Shown here: piece by piece, positions 34,644-42,241 of the stretch
Layout: each line of letters opens with the position of its first letter
Position numbering within the stretch: position 1 is the first letter of the stretch
Assembly (NCBI RefSeq): GCF_006658505.1
Contig: NZ_VFUZ01000035.1
Span: forward strand, 1-51,130
Direction: 5' to 3'
DNA: 51,130 bases
Source of the DNA: Mesorhizobium sp. B2-4-15
GTDB lineage: Bacteria > Pseudomonadota > Alphaproteobacteria > Rhizobiales > Rhizobiaceae
Position numbers and translations under genes: made by a program
Notes under the pieces: generated by a model
Seen by the model: only the letters and a program-made list of their open reading frames with translations
Told to the model about the DNA's origin: nothing
Databases searched by the model: none

Positions 34644-36158
34644 ATGATGAACCCGAGACCGTCGATCGCCTTTGCAAAATTCGCCGCGCCTCAGGCGGCG
34701 GCGAACAGGAAGGGCACGGTCTTCGTGCTGTCGGCGGATGACGGTGGCCTGAGTGATGCAGCCAAGGCCTACGATCCCGGCAAGACGCTGGAACGCGCTT
34801 TCCCGGTCGCCGAGTTTAACGGGAAGTTCGCCGGCGTCGTCGAAATGCTGGCGCCGGAAGGAACATCGCTCGACAGGCTGGTCGCGATCGGCGCCGGCAA
34901 GACGTCGGGGCTTGACGAATATGCATGGTTGAAGCTCGGTGGCACCATTGCGGCGTCCCTGCGCAAGGCAACCGATGTGGCGGTGGTGCTGGACCTGATC
35001 GGGGCCTCGCCCAATGGCAAGGATGCCGCCGCCCTGGCGGCGGGTATTCTCCTGCGCAGCTATTCCTTCGACAAGTACAAGACCAGAAAGGACAAGGACG
35101 ACGCAAAGTCCGATCCGAAGAAGCCGATCAAGGTCACCATCCACACCGCCGACCCGGCGGGCGCCAAGAAGGCGTTCATGGATGCCGAGGCCGTGATCGA
35201 TGGCGTGCTTCTGGCGCGCGACCTTGTCAACGAACCGGCCAACGTGCTGGGGCCCGTCGAGTTCGCCGCCCGCGCCAAGGAACTCGAGGCGATCGGCGTC
35301 AAGGTCGAGATCCTGACCGAGAAGGAGATGAAGAAGCTCGGCATGGGCTCGCTGCTCGGTGTTGCGCAGGGCTCCCCCCGCGGCGCCCGAATGGCCGTCA
35401 TGCAGTGGAACGGCGGCAAGCCCAAGGACAACCCCGTCGCCTTCGTCGGCAAGGGCGTCACCTTCGACACCGGCGGCAATTCGATGAAACCGGCGTCGGG
35501 CATGGAGGACATGAAGGGCGACATGGGTGGTGCCGCGGCCGTAACAGGGCTGATGCATGCCTTGGCCGCGCGCAAGGCAAAGGCCAATGTCGTCGGCATT
35601 ATCGGGCTGGTGGAAAATGCCGTCGACGGCCATGCCCAGCGCCCCGGCGACATCGTCACCTCGATGTCTGGACAGACCATCGAGGTGCTCAATACCGACG
35701 CGGAGGGACGGCTGGTTCTGGCCGATGCGCTCTGGTACTGCAACGACCGCTTCCAGCCGAAGGTCATGGTCAATCTGGCGACGCTGACGGGTGCCATCAT
35801 GGTCGCGCTCGGTCAGAATTATGCCGGCCTGTTCTCCAACAATGACCAACTGTCGGAGAGGCTGGTGGCAGCGGGACAGTCGACGCAAGAGCGCCTGTGG
35901 CGCATGCCGCTGGGCGCCGAATACGACAAGCTGATCGATTCCAAGAACGCCGACATGAAGAACATCGGCGGCCGCTATGGTGGTGCCATCATCGCCGCGC
36001 AGTTCCTGCAGCGCTTCGTCAAGGACACGGCCTGGGCGCATCTCGACATCGCCGGCACGGCGATGGGTTCGCCGTCGAACGAGATCAACCAGTCCTGGGG
36101 TTCAGGCTTCGGCGTGCGGCTGCTCGATCGGCTGGTGCGTGATCACTACGAGAGCTGA
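34644..36158 (+). CDS. pepA: Leucyl aminopeptidase
   Basis: An M17 di-metal aminopeptidase of 504 residues that removes N-terminal residues from peptides. Metal-binding and catalytic motifs are intact: VGKGVTFDTGGNSMKP, MEDMKGDMGGAA, and the family signature NTDAEGRL at 350-357. The ATG at 34644 has AGGA just upstream; the next codon is also ATG. E. coli PepA also binds DNA (Xer recombination, carAB control), but that activity cannot be inferred here. The stop is ten bases before holC, as in many proteobacteria. Confidence 0.96.
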   Translation: MMNPRPSIAFAKFAAPQAAANRKGTVFVLSADDGGLSDAAKAYDPGKTLERAFPVAEFNGKFAGVVEMLAPEGTSLDRLVAIGAGKTSGLDEYAWLKLGGTIAASLRKATDVAVVLDLIGASPNGKDAAALAAGILLRSYSFDKYKTRKDKDDAKSDPKKPIKVTIHTADPAGAKKAFMDAEAVIDGVLLARDLVNEPANVLGPVEFAARAKELEAIGVKVEILTEKEMKKLGMGSLLGVAQGSPRGARMAVMQWNGGKPKDNPVAFVGKGVTFDTGGNSMKPASGMEDMKGDMGGAAAVTGLMHALAARKAKANVVGIIGLVENAVDGHAQRPGDIVTSMSGQTIEVLNTDAEGRLVLADALWYCNDRFQPKVMVNLATLTGAIMVALGQNYAGLFSNNDQLSERLVAAGQSTQERLWRMPLGAEYDKLIDSKNADMKNIGGRYGGAIIAAQFLQRFVKDTAWAHLDIAGTAMGSPSNEINQSWGSGFGVRLLDRLVRDHYES

Positions 36159-36167
36159 CCTCGATCC

Positions 36168-36617
36168 ATGGCCGAGGTGCTGTTCTATCATCTGACCGAA
36201 TCGACGCTGGAGGATGCGCTGCCAGGTCTGCTGGAGCGCAGCGTCGATCGTGGCTGGCGCGCCGTGGTGCAGACCGGCACCGAGGAACGGCGCGACGCGC
36301 TAGACCAGTATCTGTGGACATTTCGCGACGATTCCTTCCTCGCCCATGCCACCGATCGCGAAGCCTATCCCGCCGAGCAGCCGATCCTGTTGACCACCGG
36401 CGAAGCCAATCCGAACGCGGCGCAGATACGCTTCCTGGTCGACGGTGCCACGCCGCCGGATCTCGACGGCTACGAGCGCGCCGTGTTCCTGTTCGACGGC
36501 CATGATGCCGCCCAGGTCGAGGCAGCGCGGGGGCACTGGAAAGTGATGAAGGGCGCCGGCCACGCCGTGACTTATTGGCAGCAGACGCCCGACCGCCGCT
36601 GGGAGCGCAAGGCGTAG
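36168..36617 (+). CDS. holC: DNA polymerase III chi subunit
   Basis: A 149-residue HolC-type protein. It starts MAEVLFYHLTEST and shows the family core WRAVVQTGTEERRDALDQYLW and FLAHAT. In E. coli chi links the clamp loader to single-strand binding protein. The gene directly follows pepA, the conserved arrangement, with nine bases between. Confidence 0.93.
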   Translation: MAEVLFYHLTESTLEDALPGLLERSVDRGWRAVVQTGTEERRDALDQYLWTFRDDSFLAHATDREAYPAEQPILLTTGEANPNAAQIRFLVDGATPPDLDGYERAVFLFDGHDAAQVEAARGHWKVMKGAGHAVTYWQQTPDRRWERKA

Positions 36618-36638
36618 GCCTTGGCGCGTCATCGGGTT

Positions 36639-36672
36639 CATGCAGAGGCAGCCGATGGCCCGCCTCTGCATG
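36639..36672. terminator. Hairpin between convergent holC and AhpD-like gene
   Basis: CATGCAGAGGC (36639-36649) and GCCTCTGCATG (36662-36672) form a perfect 11-bp stem with a 12-base loop between two convergent genes. No T-run follows, so it may be a weak or factor-assisted terminator. Confidence 0.6.
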
Positions 36673-36684
36673 TCGCCGGTGGAC

Positions 36685-37155
36685 TTACTGCCCAGCCATT
36701 TCCTTCTTGAATGTGTCGAAATCGATCTGCATGCCATTGAAGATGGTGCTCCAGTGGCGGGTCAGCGCCGCCATCGCCACGGCTTCCTGGATTTCCTCAT
36801 CGGTGGCGCCGGCGCGCTTGGCATCCTGCGTGTCCGACCAGATGCAATAGTTACACGGAATCTGCGCCGCCACTGCCAGCGAAATCAGCGACTTGACCTT
36901 TGGCGGCAGTGCCGTCTTGTCGCTAAGTTCGATGGCCTTGACCTCGGCCCAGGCACCGGGCAGACCGGCTTTTGGAAACTGTTTCACAAAGCTTGGCACA
37001 CCGCCCATGGTCGATTGGATGTCCTTGATGGTTGCATCATATTCATCGGCATGGGCCGGCGCTGCTCCGAGCGACAGAACGCAGGCTGCGGCGGTGAAAA
37101 GGAACGCACGGCGGATGGAAGATTGCACGGATTCGGCGATGCGACGGTTCGACAT
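36685..37155 (-). CDS. Exported AhpD/carboxymuconolactone decarboxylase family protein
   Basis: A 156-residue protein with an N-terminal signal peptide (positive start, hydrophobic 18-32, APAHA cleavage near 36), so it should act in the periplasm. The AhpD-like domain has the redox pair Cys101 and Cys104 in IPCNYCIWSD followed by AKRAGATDEEI. In classical AhpD the position four after the second Cys is His; here it is Asp108. AhpD-type proteins are thiol-disulfide enzymes that support peroxide reduction. Divergent from a TetR-family gene, with two operator-like palindromes between them, so TetR control is likely. Confidence 0.85.
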   Translation of the reverse strand: MSNRRIAESVQSSIRRAFLFTAAACVLSLGAAPAHADEYDATIKDIQSTMGGVPSFVKQFPKAGLPGAWAEVKAIELSDKTALPPKVKSLISLAVAAQIPCNYCIWSDTQDAKRAGATDEEIQEAVAMAALTRHWSTIFNGMQIDFDTFKKEMAGQ

Positions 37156-37180
37156 GGTTTTCTCCTCTGGCCTTTGCTAG

Positions 37181-37195
37181 CCTTACGATGTAAGG
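37181..37195. promoter_or_regulatory. TetR operator candidate 1
   Basis: CCTTACGATGTAAGG is a perfect palindrome with 6-base arms and a 3-base centre. It lies 26 bases upstream of the AhpD-like ATG and shares its core with operator 2, centre to centre 30 bases (about three helical turns). Confidence 0.75.
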
Positions 37196-37210
37196 TGAGC
37201 GGAAGATGAA

Positions 37211-37225
37211 CCTTACAGTGTAAGC
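37211..37225. promoter_or_regulatory. TetR operator candidate 2
   Basis: CCTTACAGTGTAAGC repeats the CTTAC-N3-GTAAG core of operator 1. It lies 15 bases before the TetR-family ATG, where binding would block the regulator's own expression as well as the divergent gene. Confidence 0.75.
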
Positions 37226-37239
37226 TGTCAAGCGACGCC

Positions 37240-37917
37240 ATGGACTCAGAGATCAAAAAAAAGCGAACCCGCGGTCGGCTGTCCCGCGAGATGATCGAGG
37301 ACGCCGCCTTCGAGGTGATCGAGCGGGAGGGTTTCGCTGGCTTTTCGACGCGCAAACTGGCGGCGGCGCTCGGCTGTGAGGCGATGAGCATCTATCACCA
37401 CTTTCCGTCCATGACGCATCTGTTCGAGGCGATGGTCGACAGGCTGGTCGGCCCGCTGGAGATGCCGGATCCCGGCTTGCCGTGGCGTCAACGGATGCGC
37501 ATGGCCATATTGGATTATCGCCGGATCGGTCGCGAGCATCCGGCCTTCGCGACGTATTTCCTGACCTACCGCATGAATTCGCCCACTTGCCTTGCCTATC
37601 TTGACGGCGTCATCGGGCTGTTCAAGGACGGCGGCTTCGACCAGGAGGCGACTGCGAGGCTGTTCCGCGCGGTTGGCTATTATCTGACCGGCGCGGTGCT
37701 CGACGAAACAGCCGGGTACGCCAAGGGCCCATCGGCCGCCACCCCCGTCAGCAACGAGGAGCTTGGACGTAATTTTCCAAATGTCGCCGCCGCCGGCCGT
37801 TACTTTGGCAAGGCGGAGTTCGACAAGACGTTCGAGCTTGGGCTCGATATGCTGCTGGATGAAATGGAACGCCTGCGTGACGGCGCCAAGGCAAGCCGGT
37901 TATCCGGCGAGATCTGA
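37240..37917 (+). CDS. TetR/AcrR family transcriptional regulator
   Basis: A 225-residue repressor. The N-terminal helix-turn-helix is at about 16-60, with STRKLAAALGCEAMSIYHHF as the recognition segment, preceded by a Lys/Arg-rich arm. The C-terminal domain (TetR_C type, with YFLTYRMNSP) would bind an unknown ligand. It is divergent from the exported AhpD-like gene and has two matching palindromes in the 84-base gap, so it probably represses both genes. Confidence 0.9.
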   Translation: MDSEIKKKRTRGRLSREMIEDAAFEVIEREGFAGFSTRKLAAALGCEAMSIYHHFPSMTHLFEAMVDRLVGPLEMPDPGLPWRQRMRMAILDYRRIGREHPAFATYFLTYRMNSPTCLAYLDGVIGLFKDGGFDQEATARLFRAVGYYLTGAVLDETAGYAKGPSAATPVSNEELGRNFPNVAAAGRYFGKAEFDKTFELGLDMLLDEMERLRDGAKASRLSGEI

Positions 37918-37933
37918 CCAGGTGACTGTCTCC

Positions 37934-38122
37934 ATGCGCTTTCTGTTTGTCCTGATCTTGATGGCCGGTATCGGCATCGGCCTCATCTATCCCTGGGCGA
38001 TGACCAATTTTTCCGGCCGCGAGATCGGCGCCTGGCGGGTCTCCTTACGTTTCGGTGGCGGCCGGCCGGAAAATCCGAACTCGCAACCGCCGCCGCCACG
38101 CTGGGGCAGGGGAACCGCATGA
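37934..38122 (+). CDS. Small membrane protein upstream of rlmJ
   Basis: A 62-residue protein with one N-terminal helix (MRFLFVLILMAGIGIGLIYP) and a Pro/Gly-rich basic C-terminal tail. The stop codon overlaps the rlmJ start as ATGA, so the two are translationally coupled; a GGTG lies 10 bases before the ATG. A GTG at 37922 is an alternative start. I do not recognise a named family. Coupling and third-position bias argue it is real. Confidence 0.6.
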   Translation: MRFLFVLILMAGIGIGLIYPWAMTNFSGREIGAWRVSLRFGGGRPENPNSQPPPPRWGRGTA

Positions 38123-38973
38123 ATTACCGCCACGCCTATCATGCCGGCAATTTCGCTGACGTCATCAAGCATGTCGTGCTGACGCGTCTGCTCGAATATC
38201 TAAAGCAGAAGGACAAGGCGTTTCGCGTCATCGACACCCATGCCGGCATCGGCCGCTACGACCTGTCGTCATCCGAAGCGCAAAAGACAGGCGAGTGGCA
38301 GGGCGGCATCGGCCGGCTGATCGACGCCTCGTTCGATGCCAAGGTGGCGGCGCTGTTGGCGCCTTATCTCGGCATGGTGCGGTCGCTCAATCCCGAGGGC
38401 GGTGTGAAGAAGTATCCGGGTTCGCCGCTGCTCGCACGCAATCTCCTGCGCAAGCAGGATCGATTGTCGGCGATCGAGCTGCACCCGAAAGACGCGGTGA
38501 AGCTGAAGGCGGAATTCGCCGACGATTTCCAGACCCGGGTGATGGAACTCGATGGCTGGCTGGCGCTGGGCGCGCATCTGCCGCCGAAGGAGAAACGCGG
38601 GCTGGTGCTCGTCGATCCGCCTTTCGAGGAAGAGGGCGAGTTCGGCCGCCTCGTCGACGGGCTGGTCAAGGCGCATAGGCGCTGGCCTGGCGGCATCTAT
38701 GCGCTGTGGTATCCGATCAAGGACCGCAAGGCGATCATCGCCTTCAGGAAAGCGCTGAAGCAATCCGGCATTCCGAAAATCCTCGACGTAGAATTCGAGA
38801 TCAGGCCAGCCTCGTCGCAACCCAGCCTCGACGGCAGCGGCATGGTGGTGGTCAATCCGCCCTTCACGCTGGAAGGCGAATTGCGAACCGTGCTGCCGGC
38901 ACTGCACAGATTGCTCGCCGTCGAAAAGCCGGCGCACTGGTCGCTGGAATGGCTGATTGGCGAGCAGGCTTGA
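38119..38973 (+). CDS. rlmJ: 23S rRNA (adenine(2030)-N6)-methyltransferase RlmJ
   Basis: Methylates A2030 of 23S rRNA. The 284-residue protein opens with MNYRHAYHAGNFADVIKHVV, the invariant start of the RlmJ/ComJ family, has DTHAGIGRYDL as SAM-binding region, and the catalytic DPPF (N6-methyltransferase type) in VLVDPPFEEEGEF. Length matches E. coli RlmJ (280). The start overlaps the small upstream membrane-protein gene. Confidence 0.95.
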   Translation: MNYRHAYHAGNFADVIKHVVLTRLLEYLKQKDKAFRVIDTHAGIGRYDLSSSEAQKTGEWQGGIGRLIDASFDAKVAALLAPYLGMVRSLNPEGGVKKYPGSPLLARNLLRKQDRLSAIELHPKDAVKLKAEFADDFQTRVMELDGWLALGAHLPPKEKRGLVLVDPPFEEEGEFGRLVDGLVKAHRRWPGGIYALWYPIKDRKAIIAFRKALKQSGIPKILDVEFEIRPASSQPSLDGSGMVVVNPPFTLEGELRTVLPALHRLLAVEKPAHWSLEWLIGEQA

Positions 38974-39175
38974 TGAAACCGGGGCGGGCTTCGCAACGGT
39001 CGGCGCGTTGACCTATCGGTGCTTGTAACGGCCGTTTTGCGCTCTAGCTCTTTGGTGAATTTGCCGTTGTTGACGGAATTAGAGGCGCCGATTCTGGAAA
39101 CCATTGTTTCGGCAACCGCTTGACCGCCGCCAAGCGAATCCGCACAGTGTAAGCAATTGACCTTGAGAGGCTGCC

Positions 39176-39631
39176 ATGACTCGCTTCGCCAAATCCGTTG
39201 TTGCCGCTCTGCTTGCCCTTTGCACCCCGCTGTCGGCGCCTCTCGGCGTAACGCAGGCAGTTCACGCCGCCGATCTTATAGGCGTCTATTCCGAAGACGA
39301 CGGCAGCGTCTGTGGTGAGTCATGGGTGCTGAGCAAGATCACTGACCGGTTCTCCTATCAGGTGCATCACGTGCCGCATCTGCCCGACGTCGCGATCACC
39401 GATTTTCACAACATTCACCAGCACCGATATCAGCTGGCGAGCGAGCAATGGCCGATCGGCCGTCACTATTGCCGGGCAACCGTCAGTCTGTCGGACGGCC
39501 GTGACCGGTCGATCTTCTATCTGATCGAAGAAGGCCAGGGCTTTGCCTCGATCGGCGACAACGTCGAATTCTGCGTCTCGGGCTTTGACCGCTGGATGGT
39601 CTACAACGGCCGCTGCCGCGTCCTGCGCTGA
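39176..39631 (+). CDS. Secreted hypothetical protein
   Basis: A 151-residue protein with a signal peptide (hydrophobic 7-24, cleavage near VHAAD at 31-32) and four cysteines in the mature part, in GSVCGESW, RHYCRATV, VEFCVSGF and GRCRVLR, which could form two disulfides in the periplasm. GAGAGG lies six bases before the ATG. A clear terminator follows. I do not recognise a family; the all-beta look of the sequence is only an impression. Confidence 0.75.
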   Translation: MTRFAKSVVAALLALCTPLSAPLGVTQAVHAADLIGVYSEDDGSVCGESWVLSKITDRFSYQVHHVPHLPDVAITDFHNIHQHRYQLASEQWPIGRHYCRATVSLSDGRDRSIFYLIEEGQGFASIGDNVEFCVSGFDRWMVYNGRCRVLR

Positions 39632-39658
39632 ACGCGTCTCTTCCTCCGATGCTTTTCG

Positions 39659-39689
39659 CGCCTGCGACCTCAAGGTTGCAGGCGTTTTT
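39659..39689 (+). terminator. Rho-independent terminator
   Basis: CGCCTGCGACC and GGTTGCAGGCG form an 11-bp stem with one G-U pair and a TCAA loop, followed by TTTTT, 27 bases after the secreted hypothetical gene. Confidence 0.9.
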
Positions 39690-39801
39690 CTGCGTTGATA
39701 TAAGGTGCGATCGCAGGCGCCGGGTTAATCGCACGGCAGGTCATGATCGGCGCCCGCGTTGCATGGTCGCCGCACGCTGAGAGTGTCGCTCGATCGCAGT
39801 G

Positions 39802-40227
39802 CTACTTCCTGCGTTGCGTCGCCTGGGCCTGATCGATGATCTTGCGAAGAAAGGCTATGTGACTGCGAAAGGCCCGCCGCCCAACCGTCGTTGCCTTGAC
39901 CCGGGTCTGCGGCCGCCGCCCGACGAAGAGCTTTTCAATCTCGACATAGCCTGCCTTCGCCAGCGTATCGAGGTGCGCGCCGAGATTTCCGTCGGTGGTT
40001 TCGATCATCGCCTTCAGCCGCGTGAATTCCAGCGCCTCGCGCCTTTCCAGCGTGTTCAGGACAGCCATGATCCTGAGCCGTGTACTCTGGTGGATGATGT
40101 CGTCGGCGCTCATCTGTGGGCTCCAATGAAGCAAGCCTTTGAGCTTCCCATATAGCTCCGCGATCTCGGGGACAGCGGTTGCGGGACCGACATCGAACAC
40201 GCTTACTTCTGCAGAATACTCTACCAT
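39802..40227 (-). CDS. Winged-helix transcriptional regulator
   Basis: A 141-residue regulator. From residue 39 (MSADDIIHQSTRLRIMAVLN) it has the MarR/ArsR-like winged-helix fold of the HTH_27 type, with FTRLKAMIETTDGNLGAHLD as recognition region and GYVEIEKLF as the wing. The N-terminal 38 residues are unlike the family core, so the true start may be the ATG at 40113. Its first ATG overlaps by seven bases the end of a possible small membrane-protein frame. Targets are unknown. Confidence 0.8.
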   Translation of the reverse strand: MVEYSAEVSVFDVGPATAVPEIAELYGKLKGLLHWSPQMSADDIIHQSTRLRIMAVLNTLERREALEFTRLKAMIETTDGNLGAHLDTLAKAGYVEIEKLFVGRRPQTRVKATTVGRRAFRSHIAFLRKIIDQAQATQRRK

Positions 40228-40541
40228 GCAGAGCTATCTGTCAATTTGTCGACTGGCGATGGAACGACACTTGACAAGGTGATCGCCAGATCGGTCGTCG
40301 CATTGCGTTCGTGAGCTGCATCGATCGTCCATCCACAAAAGAAGAAAGCTCCGAGGAGGCTGCAGCTCATGATATTCGTGGCGAAGATCAATGCGCGAAA
40401 CTGCTTGCTAGTCTTCGGAGCTTCACGGCGGGCTCGGTCCCGCGGCGCTTTGAGAATGTCGGTGTCAAATTGCTGGCGATATCCGAAGATCACGCCGCAA
40501 TTTTGCGATGATGAGTGCGATCGTGTGTCGATCGCAACCAA
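40221..40541 (-). CDS. Possible small membrane protein overlapping the regulator
   Basis: An open frame of up to 106 residues (TTG at 40541, GTG at 40493 or ATG at 40370) with one strong hydrophobic segment, ALIFATNIMSCSLLGAFFFC, flanked by basic residues before and acidic residues after. It runs seven bases into the regulator gene, the tight overlap expected of a regulator and membrane-partner pair. Codon bias is weaker than in neighbours and no family is recognised, so it may be a remnant or not a gene. Confidence 0.35.
   Translation of the reverse strand: MVAIDTRSHSSSQNCGVIFGYRQQFDTDILKAPRDRARREAPKTSKQFRALIFATNIMSCSLLGAFFFCGWTIDAAHERNATTDLAITLSSVVPSPVDKLTDSSAW
40517..40535. promoter_or_regulatory. 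Perfect palindrome upstream of the regulator
   Basis: GCGATCGTGTGTCGATCGC has 7-base arms around a 5-base centre. It lies about 290 bases before the regulator ATG, at the beginning of the overlapping frame, and could be the regulator's own operator. Confidence 0.45.
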
Positions 40542-40655
40542 AATTTAAGCTGAGAGAATCATACCATTGCTTCGCTGGCTAGCGAGCCGCGAGTCAGATA
40601 TGCATTGCGCGCCGGGGTCATTCACGGCCATCGGCATAACGTGAAGGGGCATGAC

Positions 40656-41159
40656 ATGGCTAAGCAGTCATCTAAAGCGCCGGCATCCAAGACACCGGCA
40701 AGGAAAGCACCCGCAAAAGCAGTCGCGGCGAAGGCCGCAACGGCAGTGAAGAAAGCAGCGCCTGCCGCCAAGCCGAAGGCAGCCGCGGCCAAGGCTCCGG
40801 CAAAGAAACCCGCAGCCGCGGCGAAGGCTGCTGTGAAGCCGGCGGCGAAGAAAGCAGCGCCTGCGAAGGCAGCGGCAAAGCCTGCAACGAAGGCGGCGGC
40901 AAAGCCGGCAGCGAAGGCCGCGGCAAAGCCGGCGGCGAAAGCAGCGCCAGCGAAGAAACCGGCAGTGGCGAAGGCGACGGCAAAGCCCGCAGCCAAGAAG
41001 GTGGCACCCGCCAAGGCGGCGGCAAAGCCGGCCGCGAAGGCTGCGGCAAAGCCGGCCGCGAAAGCAGCCGCCGCCGCGACCAAGCCGGCTGTGAAGAAAG
41101 CCGCCGCGCCGAAGGCCAAGGCAGCGCCTGCCAAGGCGAAAGCTCCGGCCAAGAAGTAG
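40656..41159 (+). CDS. Histone H1-like Lys/Ala-rich protein
   Basis: A 167-residue protein made almost wholly of Ala, Lys and Pro in units such as KPAAKAA and KKAAPAK, like the C-terminal tail of histone H1, Bordetella BpH1 and the PhaF/AlgR3-type tails. Such proteins bind DNA without sequence preference and compact it. No globular domain is present. AAGGGG lies eight bases before the ATG at 40656; an ATG five bases earlier is out of frame. The repeats make the gene prone to length change. Confidence 0.82.
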   Translation: MAKQSSKAPASKTPARKAPAKAVAAKAATAVKKAAPAAKPKAAAAKAPAKKPAAAAKAAVKPAAKKAAPAKAAAKPATKAAAKPAAKAAAKPAAKAAPAKKPAVAKATAKPAAKKVAPAKAAAKPAAKAAAKPAAKAAAAATKPAVKKAAAPKAKAAPAKAKAPAKK

Positions 41160-41581
41160 ACCGAGCCGTTGGGGCGTCGCAAGTCTTTCGGACACGGCAA
41201 GGACGCTCTGACGCTCTGGATCGAAGCATATTCGGCAGTTGGTTCAGCCCTTGGGCTGAACGTCGGGAAGGGACCGAGGGGCAAGCAAAGCGAGGCGCCG
41301 TTTGGCTGCCTCGCTCGCCCGATTCAATTGTCTTGTCGCAGCGGTCGGCGGACGTCCCGGGGGCCAATGCCTGGATCCGTGAAGCGTGAAATGCGGTTTT
41401 GAAATCCCGTCAGCCTGCTCGTCATCGCTTGCTCGCGTTTCCAGCGTACCGGTCTGTAGGCTTGTCGTGATGTCGGGTCGGAAGCCGCAACCGGTTTCTG
41501 GCAGCTGTTTTTTACGCTCTGGCGGTTGATCACGAGTGCCCGTCCAGTCAACACTGGACGCCTGCAAACAGGAAACCGATC
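41160..41581. other. Intergenic region with three inverted repeats
   Basis: About 420 bases without a credible gene. GTTCAGCCCTTGGGCTGAAC (41242-41261) is an inverted repeat with 9-base arms. AGCGAGGC/GCCTCGCT (41289-41315) is an 8-bp stem that may end the histone-like transcript, though no T-run follows. CGTCCAG/CTGGACG (41541-41560) is a 7-bp stem 21 bases before the GST start. Their roles are unknown. Confidence 0.5.
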
Positions 41582-42178
41582 ATGCCGAAGCTGCTCTACG
41601 CCTCCTCCTCTCCTTATAGCTCTAAGGTAAGGATGGCCGCGGCCTATGCCGGAATCGCCATTGAGCATGTGCCGGTCAAGACCGAGGACAGGCCAGCCGA
41701 ATTGATCGGTGCCAATCCACTCGGCAAGATTCCGGTGCTGGTGCTCGACGACGGCCGTTCGATTCATGACAGTCGTGCCATCACCCAGCACCTCAACCGG
41801 ATTTCGAGGAACGCGCTGTTTCCGCGCAATCCCGACAAGCGGCTGGAGGCGGAAGTGCTGGAGGCGCTGGCCGACGGCATCTGCGATTGCGCGCTGTCGA
41901 TGGTCTATGAGCGCCGCACCCGGCCTGAAGAAATGGTCTATCAGCCCTGGCTCGACCGCCAATGGGCGAAGATCAGCACCGCACTCGATCTGCTCAACGC
42001 CAATCCGCCTAAACTGCCGAAGAAGATCACCGCCGGCCAGATCGCGTTGCGCGCCTGCCTTGGCTATCTCGCGCTGCGCTTCGCCGGCAAATGGGAAAAG
42101 GGCCGCAGCCGGCTGACGCGTTGGGCGGCGCGTTTCGACGAGAAGTTTCCGGAACTGAAGCCCCTCATTCCGGCGTGA
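41582..42178 (+). CDS. Glutathione S-transferase family protein
   Basis: A 198-residue protein with an N-terminal thioredoxin-like GST domain (KLLYASSSPYSSKVRMAAAY, where a Ser near residue 10 would contact glutathione; cis-Pro in GKIPVLV; glutamate/serine pair DSRAI) and an all-helical C-terminal domain. AGGA lies seven bases before the ATG. It may conjugate or reduce with glutathione; the substrate is unknown. A strong bidirectional terminator separates it from the convergent porin-like gene. Confidence 0.88.
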   Translation: MPKLLYASSSPYSSKVRMAAAYAGIAIEHVPVKTEDRPAELIGANPLGKIPVLVLDDGRSIHDSRAITQHLNRISRNALFPRNPDKRLEAEVLEALADGICDCALSMVYERRTRPEEMVYQPWLDRQWAKISTALDLLNANPPKLPKKITAGQIALRACLGYLALRFAGKWEKGRSRLTRWAARFDEKFPELKPLIPA

Positions 42179-42192
42179 GGCCGCCGCCATAA

Positions 42193-42221
42193 AAAAAGCC
42201 GGGCGCGAGGCCCGGCTTTTT
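42193..42221. terminator. Bidirectional hairpin terminator
   Basis: AAAAAGCCGGGC and GCCCGGCTTTTT form a perfect 12-bp stem with a 5-base loop, placed between convergent genes with A- and T-runs on the two sides. Confidence 0.93.
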
Positions 42222-42241
42222 CGTGTCGTGGCTTGAACGAC

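Noticed and set aside
34411..34647. 78-codon plus-strand frame in the lptF-pepA divergent gap
   Set aside because: No ribosome-binding site or family resemblance, and it runs into the pepA start.
34620..36041. 473-codon open frame antisense to pepA
   Set aside because: Shadow of pepA in the opposite strand, rich in Arg, His and Gly with no recognisable domain.
41169..41402. 77-codon plus-strand frame after the histone-like gene
   Set aside because: No ribosome-binding site, poor codon bias and interrupted by inverted repeats.
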